From positions 62,001-126,000 of the forward strand of contig NW_027442212.1 in assembly GCF_048569485.1 (NCBI RefSeq): a stretch of 64,000 nt of DNA. The letters run 5' to 3'. The first letter of the stretch is position 1. Every line of letters starts with the position of its first letter. The notes beneath the pieces were generated by a model. It had not been told where the DNA came from. It did no database searches and was given only the letters and a program-made list of their open reading frames with translations. The translations under genes were made by a program, and so were the position numbers. Shown here piece by piece: positions 43,754 through 53,194 of the stretch. This DNA comes from Anomaloglossus baeobatrachus (lineage: Eukaryota > Chordata > Amphibia > Anura > Aromobatidae).

Positions 43754-43985
43754 TCCAGGAGCTTTGGTTCCCTGAGTTTCCAATAGCAAATGTCTAGAAA
43801 AAACTCTGTCCATTGGCACAACTCAGCAAGAAAACGAGAAGACCGAGAAGATATATTTCATTTATCTTAATGCCACCTTATTAACAGCACTAAACCCTTC
43901 TATTATGTCCCTTAGCCTTTTGAGCTTATCCTCTGGTAAGCGGAAGACCATGCCTCTGGTATCGATCTCAGTGCCTAAAAACTGT
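43754..43985 (-). mobile_element. DIRS/Ngaro-type RT fossil, part 2
   Basis: On the minus strand it encodes FLGTEIDTRGMVFRLPEDKL and KRLRDIIEGFSAVNKVALR, the connection after the RT palm of DIRS/Ngaro elements, followed by a degraded stretch with TQGTKAPGHSIRITRSLKAE. That runs on, beyond hAT A, into the RNase H at 32411-32782. Broken. Its first 8 bp (TCCAGGAG) are the hAT target duplication. Confidence 0.7.
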
Positions 43986-45462
43986 ATTATAGTAGCCAAT
44001 CAGAATACAAAAGGATGCATAGGAAGCGTGACTTTATTTCAATATTTTAAAACAATCCAATAAAATGAAGAAAAGTCACTCATACAAGATCCACAGAAGT
44101 TGTATAATACATACATAAATCAAAACACTATAAGGCCTGTTTCACACGTCAGTGATTCTGGTACGTTTGTGCTTTTTTTTAAACATAACAGAATCACTGA
44201 GATACGCAGATCCATTATAATGAATGGGTCTGCTCACACATCAGTGATTTTTCACTGCACGTGTCTCCGTGCGGCGTACCCGCGTGTCCGTGATTGCTGC
44301 ACGGAGACATGTCCATTTTTTTCTGGCATCACTGATAGGATGTCCATAAGGTGGCAGCAGAGCATAACAGAAAAAGGTGCCTATTGTGCACTGAAAAGAC
44401 CCAATGTGATGCACCAGACATATAGAGCCCTAATGGATTCACAAATATAAGATATATCATGAATGACTACTGCATAATGAACGCTAGCATGAAAAAAGAA
44501 AGGAATCCATAAAAATAAATAATAAATGGTGCACATATGTTAGAGCCCCACCGAAGGACAAAAAAAGTCTGATGGAAATAGAGAGCATATAGGAACAATA
44601 AGAATGTGCAACAGAGAGGAAGGTGAGAATGCAGGATCAATCACTGCCTGTCAGATATTAATAATCAGGGAAATAACTCTGGAGCAGACGCACAAATTAG
44701 GGTCTTACCTGGTAAGGTAACAAATAATTAATAGTAGTTGCACTCACCTATTAAGGTTGTGCCAGTCACAACCCCTAAATGCACGTTACAAATGGCGACA
44801 GCCGCAGCCCCTAGTAGAAGAGCAATAACGTATAGGAGGAAAATCGGGTGCGTGCCGCGCTGTCACCAAAGGAAACTGATGTTAATTATTTCATCTCTTT
44901 ATTCTTTTTTCCGGTCAATGTGTTTCAGAGATCACTGTCTCCTTCATCAGGGCAAAAAAAGAACAGTATGCAATCAAAGGAGGAAGAACCTCTATATATA
45001 CACATATGGAGCTACGTCAGAGGACTGACTGCTGTATTTCAAATACTGCCGGGATGGTCAACTGTTACAATACCGGCCATAAAAGTTCTCAAGTGATATA
45101 TTGAGAAACATTTATAAAATCACTGGGGTATAGTGTTTCAAATTTCATCAGCTTTTTGAGACAAAAATCAGAAAAAGAAGAAGAAGAAGGACAAAATGAA
45201 AAAAAGAAAAAAAAGAAGAAAAAAAAAACAAAAAGGGAGCATTGAGCTCCAGACCCTGTATTGAGTCTTAGAAGTGTAGTGACAAGTGCATCTGTCCACA
45301 ACCCTGTAAGGGTGAACGGGATGACGGACAAGAAAAATTATGTTCGTGGCAAAAAATGGTGGTGTTGCTATATAAAATTGCATTAAGAATAAAGAAAGGA
45401 AAAATTTCTTTATAAAAGTAGTGAAGAAAAAAGTGGAAAAAAGGGGAGTGTAAGCCATTTTA
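43986..45462. other. Old repeat flanking hAT B on the left
   Basis: No gene seen. It contains a MITE-like patch (44134-44340) opening CTGTTTCACACGTCAGTG with an 11-bp stem CAGTGATTCTG..CAGAATCACTG (about 44149-44200), a CTGATGA..GAAAC hammerhead-like core on the minus strand (44950-44923), and a purine tract (45165-45235). It resumes at 52681 beyond hAT B. Confidence 0.45.
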
Positions 45463-45470
45463 CTAATAAA

Positions 45471-45582
45471 TAGTGATGAGCGAGCATGCTTGTTACTACT
45501 CGGTACTCGCACGAGTATCACTGTACTCGGTCTACTCGACGGGGACCGAGTAATCTCGCGATACTCGTGCTGTACTCGTGGT
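45471..45582. promoter_or_regulatory. Subterminal ACTCG/CGAGT cluster of hAT B (left end)
   Basis: ACTCG occurs six times and CGAGT twice within ~110 bp. At the other end (52550-52672) each word occurs twice, with many CTCGG/CCGAG words. This is presumably the transposase-binding zone, by analogy with other hAT elements. Confidence 0.6.
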
Positions 45583-45632
45583 CTTCATCCCTGCATGTTG
45601 GCGCTCTTTTGAGAGCCAGCCCTCATGCAGGG

Positions 45633-45723
45633 ATTGGCTGGCAGACCACTGCAATGCCACAGCCCTGTTAGTTGTGGAATTGCAGTGATTGGCCGGCCTG
45701 CACAGCGTGACCGAGCCTTTATA
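45633..45723 (+). promoter_or_regulatory. ATTGG pair and TATA-like word, presumed hAT B promoter
   Basis: ATTGG (inverted CCAAT) at 45633-45637 and 45688-45692, then TTTATA at 45718-45723. Transcripts starting near 45750 would pass three imperfect CAGGACTATT..TATACAGGCAGG repeats (45855-46070) and the 196-bp array before the ATG at 47094. Confidence 0.45.
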
Positions 45724-46129
45724 CCGGCGGGCGCGCTGTGCTCTGCTCACAGCTATCCAGACAGTCAGTGCAGGGAGAGGGTCGCTGCTTCAGGGAAAGG
45801 TTTGCGGCCCTTTATAGCTATTTCCGTAGCAGGGCTGCAAACAGTGTGACCAAAAGTCCTTCTCAGGACTATTCTAGTTGTATACAGGCAGGCAGGGTAT
45901 AGCCAGGTCGGAGTACAGTAGCAGAGTCCTTCTCAGGACTATTGTTGCTGTATACAGGCAGGGTATAGCCAGGTTGGAATACAGGCTAGTGACCAAAAGA
46001 GTCCTTGTCAGGACTATTGTAGCAGTATACAGGCAGGCAGGCAGGCAGGGTATATAGCCATTCCTAGTGGTGACCGTATACCAGCCTTCATCATATCTGG
46101 GGCTGGTGTACACAGTCTAAAACAGTCCT

Positions 46130-47010
46130 GATAGTGTCAGACTTCTCAGCAATTGTCGCTCCTAAAACCTGTTAGGTTCTTAGTGCGTCCGTGCTTGCAT
46201 TTAAAAACCGCACGTGTGTGCCTGTCGGTGGCAGCGTACAGGTACACTTGTGTGCGTTTTTACCAAACTATTATATAACGCACAAGTGTAGTGTATAATA
46301 CACGTCAGTCAGCAGTGGCTGATAGTGTCAGAGTTCTCGTCATTAATTTTTGCTCCTAAAACCTGTGTTAGGTTCTTAGTGCGTCCGTGCTTGCATTTAA
46401 AAACCGCACGTGTGTGCCTGTCGGTGGCAGCGTACAGGTGCACTTGTGTGCGTTTTTACCAAACTATTATATAACGCACAAGTGTAGTGTATAATACACG
46501 TCAGTCAGCAGTGGCTGATAGTGTCAGAGTTCTCGTCATTAATTTTTGCTCCTAAAACCTGTGTTAGGTTCTTAGTGCGTCCGTGCTTGCATTTAAAAAC
46601 CGCACGTGTGTGCCTGTCGGTGGCAGCGTACAGGTGCACTTGTGTGCGTTTTTACCAAACTATTATATAACGCACAAGTGTAGTGTATAATACACGTCAG
46701 TCAGCAGTGGCTGATAGTGTCAGAGTTCTCGTCATTAATTTTTGCTCCTAAAACCTGTGTTAGGTTCTTAGTGCGTCCGTGCTTGCATTTAAAAACCACA
46801 CGTGTGTGCCTGTCGGTGGCAGCGTACAGGTGCACTTGTGTGCGTTTTTACCAAACTATTATATAACGCACAAGTGTAGTGTATAATACACGTCAGTCAG
46901 CAGTGGCTGATAGTGTCAGAGTTCTCGTCATTAATTTTTGCTCCTAAAACCTGTTAGGTTCTTAGTGCGTCCGTGCTTGCATTTAAAAACCGCACGTGTG
47001 TGCCTGTCGG
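46130..47010. repeat. 196-bp tandem array in the presumed 5' UTR of hAT B
   Basis: About 4.5 units; the word GAGTTCTCGTCATTAATTTT starts at 46331, 46527, 46723 and 46919, spaced exactly 196 bp, with an older, diverged unit near 46135. The last, shortened unit runs into the sequence before the start codon. Units contain TATTATATAACG and TTTAAAAACCGCACG words. Confidence 0.9.
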
Positions 47011-47093
47011 TGGCAGCGTACAGGTGCACAATTTGCACAAACTTTGATATAACGCCCAAGTCTAGTGAATACACGTCAGCACAGCATTGCAAA

Positions 47094-50000
47094 ATGCGCA
47101 AGGGCGTTGGCAAGGAACAAGGAAGTGGACGTGATGGTGGTGCAGGCAGAGGCCGAGGTCGTGGGCAAGCTCTAATTTTGCCACAACAAAGGGCCACATC
47201 TAGTCGCTCGCACGTCCTGTCCCAAATTCTTGGGGACCGCAGCAGTACACCGCTCTTGAACCAAGACCAGTGTCAACAGGTTGTTAGTTTGATAGCGGAT
47301 AATGCTTCCAGTCAGATTGGCACCACCACAAACACTCTGTCTTCCACACGGTCAAGTGTCAGTAGCCGTGATACTGCACCGCACATTTCAGAACCTGATC
47401 CTCCTTCCTACCACAAGGCTGAGTACACGTCCTTGGACATTAATGATCCCACACTTGGACACTCGGAAGAGCTGTTCACGTTTCCATTCGCACATTCTGG
47501 CCTCTCGCCAGCTCATGTTGAAGTGGGTCATGAGGAGATCGTATGTACAGATGGCCAAATATTTGAGCAGCCACGTTCTCACGAAGTTGGCAACGTGTCT
47601 CAACAAGGGGTGGACGATGATGAGACACAATTGTCAGGAAGTCAGGAGGAGGAGCAGGGTGCGGAAGAGGAAGACGACGTGGTGGATGATCCAGTAACTG
47701 ACCCAACCTGGCAGGAGGATATGCAGAGCGAGGACAGCAGTGCACAGGGGGAGGGAGGCGTATCATCCCAACAGGCAGTAAGAAGCAGGGTGGTGGCTCC
47801 AGGCAGAAGTCAGGCAACCGTTCCCCGGAACAACAACACGACACAAGGTGCCTGTACAAATGTTAGGTCTTCCCGAGTCTGGCAGTTTTTTAAGTTGGAT
47901 CCAGATGATTCTAAAAAGGCCATTTGCAACACCTGCCGTGCCAGCATCAGCAGGGGTACCAAAACTAGCAGCCTGACCACCACCAGCATGATCAGGCACA
48001 TGTCAGCCAAGCACCCGACTTTGTGGGAAGTACAACAGAGTCGAGGAGCAGTGCTTGCTAATGTCACTGCTACGTCTTCGCTGGTTGTGCATGCGAGCCA
48101 ATCCCCTGTCCATGCTGCCTGCGAACAAGCCTCCTCCGGTCCTGCACCTGCAGTTGCCTACTCAGAAATAACACCATCATCAAGCACGTCCTTGTCCCAG
48201 CGCAGCGTTCAGTTATCCATTCAGCAAACCTTTGAACGCAGGCGCAAATACACTGCCAACACCCCACATGCCACAGTTCTAAATGCTAACATTTCGCGAC
48301 TGCTTGCGCTGGAAATGTTGCCTTTTAGACTGGTGGAGACAGAAGCATTCCGCGACCTGATGGCGGCAGCTGTCCCACGTTACTCGGTCCCCAGTCGCCA
48401 CTATTTCTCCCGGTGTGCCGTCCCCGCGTTGCATAACCACGTGTCACAAAACATCACACGTGCCCTGAACAACGCTGTTTCACCCAAAGTCCACCTAACC
48501 ACAGACACGTGGACAAGTGCTTGTGGGCAAGGCCGCTACATCTCGTTGACGGCACACTGGGTTAATATTGTGGAAGCTGGGACCCAGTCTGAGCGAGGGA
48601 CGGAACACGTCCTTCCCACACCAAGGTTTGCAGGCCCTACCTCAGTCAGTGTTTCACCCACACTCTACAGCTCCGGAATGTCATGCTCTTCAGCCTCCTC
48701 CTCCTCCTGCGCATCCTCATCCACTGTACCCTCCACACCAGTCCCAAGCTGGAAGCACTGCAGCACTGCCTCGGCGAAGCGGCAACAGGCTGTGCTGAAG
48801 CTAATCTGCATAGGTGACAAACCCCACAATGCAGAAGAGCTGTGGACAGCTCTGAAACAGCAGGCAGATCACTGGCTCACACCTCTGAACCTAAAGCCAG
48901 GAAAGGTCGTGTGTGACAATGGCCGGAACCTGGTGGCGGCTTTGAGGCGAGGCCAGCTGACACATGTTCCATGCGTGGCCCATGTGCTCAACCTCGTGGT
49001 TCAGCGGTTTCTAAAGTCATACCCAGAGCTGTCTGATCTGCTGGTAAAAGTTCGCCGCCTGTCTGCACATTTTCGAAAGTCACCTACTGCTTCAGCCGGC
49101 CTTGCCGGCTTTCAGTGCAGTTTGCATCTTCCGGCTCACAGACTGGTGTGTGATGTCCCCACGCGTTGGAATTCAACTCTGCACATGTTGGTCAGGATAT
49201 GTGAGCAGAAAAGGGCAGTTGTTGAGTACCTGCATCACCTAAGCCGTCGGGAAATGGGTCAAACTCCACACATAACACCTGAGGAGTGGAGATGGATGTC
49301 CGACCTATGTACCATCCTCCAAAACTTTGAGGACTCCACCAAGATGGTGAGTGGTGATGACGCCATTATTAGCGTCACCATACCGCTACTCTGCCTTCTA
49401 AAACGGTCTCTGCTCAAAACCAAACATGATGCATTGCAGGCGGAGCGCGATGAGTTGCAGCAAGAAACAGTAGTGGGTGTGGGTGATAACACACAGCCCA
49501 GCCTCGTCTCATCACAACGTGCAGTGGAGGACTATGACGAGGAGGAGGATGAAGACATGGAGCAAATCTCCGGCCAAATTGAGGATATGACATGCACACC
49601 AGTCATATCCTCGGTTCAGCGTGGCTGGCCAGAGGACAGGGTAGATGAGGAGGAGGAGGAGGAGGAGGAGGACAGCATGTTCAGTCAACGTGTTGGTCAG
49701 GCTACTGAAGTCCTGGCTGTTAAGAGTCTGGCGCACATGGCTGACTTTATGGTAAGCTGCCTGTCTCGTGACCCTCGCGTTAAGAACATCTTGGCCGACA
49801 ATCATTACTGGTTGGTAACACTGTTAGACCCACGCTACAAGGAGAACTTTATGTCTCTTATTCCCGAGGCGGAGAGGTCAACCAAAATGCAGCAGTTCCG
49901 GAAGGCCATAGTCACGGAAGTAGGCAAAGCATTCCCCTCACAAAACGCTAGCGGCATAGGTCAGGAATCAGTGGACAACCAAGGCGTACAGCCGAGAGAG

Positions 50001-50429
50001 GCACAAGTCCAATCCGCCAGAGGTAGGGGAACAGTCTTTAAGATGTGGGACAGTTTTCTCAGCCCCTCACGTACCACAGCCCCTGAGGTGCGGGGTAGTG
50101 CCACAAGAAATCCTAAGTTTGCCCAGATGCTCAAGGAGTACCTTGCAGATCGAACAACTGTACTCCGACATTCCTCTGTGCCTTACAATTATTGGGTATC
50201 CAAGGTGGACACGTGGCATGAATTGGCTCTCTACGCCTTGGAAGTCCTGGCCTGCCCTGCCGCTAGCGTTTTGTCAGAGCGTGTTTTTAGTGCCGCAGGT
50301 GGAATCATTACAGATAAACGCACCCGCCTGTCAACTGAAAATGCTGACAGGCTGACTCTGATCAAGATGAACAAGGGTTGGATTGGGCCAGACTTCACCA
50401 CACCACCAGCAAATGAGAGCGGAATTTAA
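47094..50429 (+). CDS. hAT B transposase, intact (1,111 aa)
   Basis: The frame is open from 46938, but the first 52 codons lie in array sequence. MRKGVGKEQGSGRDGGAGRG at 47094 is the natural start, with an RG-rich, AT-hook-like opening. An acidic region follows, then a BED finger (VWQFFKLDPDDSKKAICNTC, HMSAKH) and the catalytic core: LTTDTWTSACGQG (Asp), VVCDNGRNLVAAL (Asp), VPCVAHVLNLVV, PTRWNSTLHML, and ASVLSERVFSAAGG (Glu) within the C-terminal dimerisation block. All key residues I know for the family are present and there is no internal stop. It probably encodes an active or recently active transposase. Confidence 0.93.
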   Translation: MRKGVGKEQGSGRDGGAGRGRGRGQALILPQQRATSSRSHVLSQILGDRSSTPLLNQDQCQQVVSLIADNASSQIGTTTNTLSSTRSSVSSRDTAPHISEPDPPSYHKAEYTSLDINDPTLGHSEELFTFPFAHSGLSPAHVEVGHEEIVCTDGQIFEQPRSHEVGNVSQQGVDDDETQLSGSQEEEQGAEEEDDVVDDPVTDPTWQEDMQSEDSSAQGEGGVSSQQAVRSRVVAPGRSQATVPRNNNTTQGACTNVRSSRVWQFFKLDPDDSKKAICNTCRASISRGTKTSSLTTTSMIRHMSAKHPTLWEVQQSRGAVLANVTATSSLVVHASQSPVHAACEQASSGPAPAVAYSEITPSSSTSLSQRSVQLSIQQTFERRRKYTANTPHATVLNANISRLLALEMLPFRLVETEAFRDLMAAAVPRYSVPSRHYFSRCAVPALHNHVSQNITRALNNAVSPKVHLTTDTWTSACGQGRYISLTAHWVNIVEAGTQSERGTEHVLPTPRFAGPTSVSVSPTLYSSGMSCSSASSSSCASSSTVPSTPVPSWKHCSTASAKRQQAVLKLICIGDKPHNAEELWTALKQQADHWLTPLNLKPGKVVCDNGRNLVAALRRGQLTHVPCVAHVLNLVVQRFLKSYPELSDLLVKVRRLSAHFRKSPTASAGLAGFQCSLHLPAHRLVCDVPTRWNSTLHMLVRICEQKRAVVEYLHHLSRREMGQTPHITPEEWRWMSDLCTILQNFEDSTKMVSGDDAIISVTIPLLCLLKRSLLKTKHDALQAERDELQQETVVGVGDNTQPSLVSSQRAVEDYDEEEDEDMEQISGQIEDMTCTPVISSVQRGWPEDRVDEEEEEEEEDSMFSQRVGQATEVLAVKSLAHMADFMVSCLSRDPRVKNILADNHYWLVTLLDPRYKENFMSLIPEAERSTKMQQFRKAIVTEVGKAFPSQNASGIGQESVDNQGVQPREAQVQSARGRGTVFKMWDSFLSPSRTTAPEVRGSATRNPKFAQMLKEYLADRTTVLRHSSVPYNYWVSKVDTWHELALYALEVLACPAASVLSERVFSAAGGIITDKRTRLSTENADRLTLIKMNKGWIGPDFTTPPANESGI

Positions 50430-50544
50430 AGTTTGTAACGGGAATTTGCCATGTACCTCCAGTCACCCATGGGTACACACTTCTGGACTTTGGATAATCG
50501 CTGGACTGCTCCTCCTTCTCCTCATGCGCCACCATGATGACCGT

Positions 50545-52210
50545 TACAAGAGTTAGGCCTTTGTTTCAGGTATACCCCCAGTGGTAAATTTTTTCGCCCA
50601 TTCTTTGCAGAATGGACATTACAACGACAGGAGACCCGCTCCTTTGCAATGGGAACAATGTTTTGAGGCCCTCATGCACGTCTCTATGCAGGGACAACGT
50701 GGAGCCTCCCAATTTTTGGCTGCCCTGCCAAAGGGCTATACTATAATACACCCACTTCCTGACAATGGACACTTAATGTTTTGAGGCCCTCATGCACGTC
50801 TCTATCCAGGGACAACGTGGAGCTTCCCAATTTTTGGCTGCCCTGCCAAAGGGCTATACTACAAAAGACCCACTTCCTGACAATGGACACTTAATGTTTT
50901 GAGGCCCTCATGCACGTCTCTATCCAGGGACAACGTGGAGCCTCCCAATTTTTGGCTGCCCTGCCTAAGGGCTATACTATAATACACCCACTTCCTGACA
51001 ATGGACACTTAATGTTTTGAGGCCCTCATGCACGTCTCTATCCAGGGACAACGTGGAGCCTCCCAATTTTTGGCTGCCCTGCCAAAGGGCTATACTACAA
51101 AAGACCCACTTCCTGACAATGGACACTTAATGTTTTGAGGCCCTCATGCACGTCTCTATCCAGGGACAACGTGGAGCCTCCCAATTTTTGGCTGCCCTGC
51201 CTAAGGGCTATACTATAATACACCCACTTCCTGACAATGGACACTTAATGTTTTGAGGCCCTCATGCACGTCTCTATCCAGGGACAACGTGGAGCCTCCC
51301 AATTTTTGGCTGCCCTGCCAAAGGGCTATACTATAATACACCCACTTCCTGACAATGGACACTTAATGTTTTGAGGCCCTCATGCACGTCTCTATCCAGG
51401 GACAACGTGGAGCCTCCCAATTTTTGGCTGCCCTGCCAAAGGGCTATACTACAAAAGACCCACTTCCTTCCAATGGGCACTTCAGGTTTACAGGCCCTCA
51501 TGCACGTCTCTATCCAGGGACAACGTGGAGCCTCCCAATTTTTGGCTGCCCTGCCTAAGGGCTATACTATAATACACCCACTTCCTGACAATGGACACTT
51601 AATGTTTTGAGGCCCTCATGCATGTCTCTATCCAGGGACAACGTGGAGCCTCCCAATTTTTGGCTGCCCTGCCAAAGGGCTATACTACAAAAGACCCACT
51701 TCCTTCCAATGGGCACTTCAGGTTTACAGGCCCTCATGCACGTCTCTATCCAGGGACAACGTGGAGCCTCCCAATTTTTGGCTGCCCTGCCAAAGGGCTA
51801 TACTACAAAAGACCCACTTCCTTCCAATGGGCACTTCAGGTTTACAGGCCCTCATGCACGTCTCTATCCAGGGACAACATGGAGCCTCCCAATTTTTGGC
51901 TGCCCTGCCTAAGGGCTATACTATAATACACCCACTTCCTGACACTGGACACTTAATGTTTTGAGGCCCTCATGCACGTCTCTATCCAGGGACAACGTGG
52001 AGCCTCCCAATTTTTGGCTGCCCTGCCTAAGGGCTATACTACAATAGACCCACTTCCTTACAATGGGCACTTCAGGTTTACAGGCCATCATGCACGTCTG
52101 TATGCAGGGGCATTGGTGAACCTCACAATTTTGGACTGCCCTGGCAAAGGAAAATACTACAAAGACTCAGTTCCTCAAAATGGGCACATTAGACTCAGAG
52201 GCCTTTATGT
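50545..52210. repeat. 118-bp tandem array after the transposase stop (hAT B)
   Basis: The word GAGGCCCTCATGCACG recurs at 50665, 50783, 50901 and so on every 118 bp for about twelve units, with decayed units at both edges. Two types alternate: one ending CAATGGACACTTAATG, one ending CAATGGGCACTTCAGG. The 67-102 aa frames inside are array artefacts. I see no homology of the unit to the transposase tail, unlike hAT A. Confidence 0.9.
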
Positions 52211-52680
52211 ACGTCTCTTCTCAGGGACATCGGAGTGCCACACAATGTTTTACGTAAAATCTTTCATGTATTGATCTCAAAAAGTAACATACATTAGCTC
52301 TATCTCACTATTGGGTATGTGCCCTTAACATTTCCGCTATGAAAAATCATTTTGGTGTCATTTTGGAAGGTTTTCTGGTGAGTCCGTAAAAATGGCGTAA
52401 AACGCGGACAAAATTATTCACAGCTGTGACTTTTGAGTGATAAATGCTTCAAGGGGTCTTCCCCATGCTGTTGCCATGTCATTTGAGCACTCTTCGGAGA
52501 CTTTTGTGCCATTTTTAGGGTTTCTACATGCTGCCGGTGGTCATTTCACAAAAATACTCGGGTCTCCCATAGGATAACATTGGGCTCGGTGCTCGGGCCG
52601 AGTACACGAGTATCTTGGGAGGCTCGGCCCGAGCTTCGAGCACCCGAGCTTTTTAGTACTCGCTCATCACTACTAATAAA

Positions 52681-53190
52681 CCTAAAAAATAAAAATAAAT
52701 TGAATAAAAATCATGAATGTTGTGTTATAACAGGAAATTCGGTGTAAGAATGAATATCCGGGATGAGAGTTCAGCGAATGAGTTATAGAAATTGTTACAA
52801 AAAGGAGTGTGTACGGTTTATGCGTAAATTTTCAGAATGCGTACATGAAAATTATATGTATGTGAGAATGTCCCCCATGCTTTGTAAAAAGTTATTTATG
52901 AAAATGTAAATAAAATATATAAAAATGCCTAATTATTTATAATTTATGAGAAAGATATATATGTATGGAAGAATGTTATAAGGTGTCCAAGAACCATAAA
53001 GAAAAAGGGTGCATATATAATGTTAGAGGTCTAGAGTTCCACCAGGCTATATCACCCCTAAAGAAATAGAAAGAAGACCTTACTACCTGTGTACCCCAAA
53101 AAAAGCTATATTTCTTAGCCAGGATTATGGTGGAGATATGCACAAGTGAAATAAGAATATAAAGTAATACAATAAGATTATAAAACCAAT
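52681..53190. other. Old repeat flanking hAT B on the right
   Basis: AT-rich and continuous with 43986-45462 before the hAT insertion. No gene seen. It ends where Gypsy pol starts at about 53195. Confidence 0.45.
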
Positions 53191-53194
53191 ATGT

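Larger units (their letters stand above)
45471..52672 (+). mobile_element. Complete hAT transposon B (7,202 bp)
   Basis: Both ends read TAGTGATGAGCGAG inward and are flanked by a perfect 8-bp duplication CTAATAAA (45463-45470, 52673-52680). Order on the plus strand: ACTCG-rich end, promoter-like patch, 196-bp tandem array, transposase, 118-bp tandem array, CTCGG-rich end. The transposase is one uninterrupted frame, so the element looks whole and possibly autonomous. The fragments at 1-331 and 4648-6027 belong to the same family. The terminal repeat is close to that of hAT A but internal arrays are unrelated. Confidence 0.95.

Noticed and set aside
46938-47093. The upstream ATG of the hAT B transposase frame
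   Set aside because: The 52 extra codons lie within 196-bp array sequence; MRKGVGKEQGS at 47094 is the natural N-terminus.
51371-52274. 67-102 aa frames in the 118-bp array
   Set aside because: They exist only because the repeat unit lacks stops in some phases. No domain.
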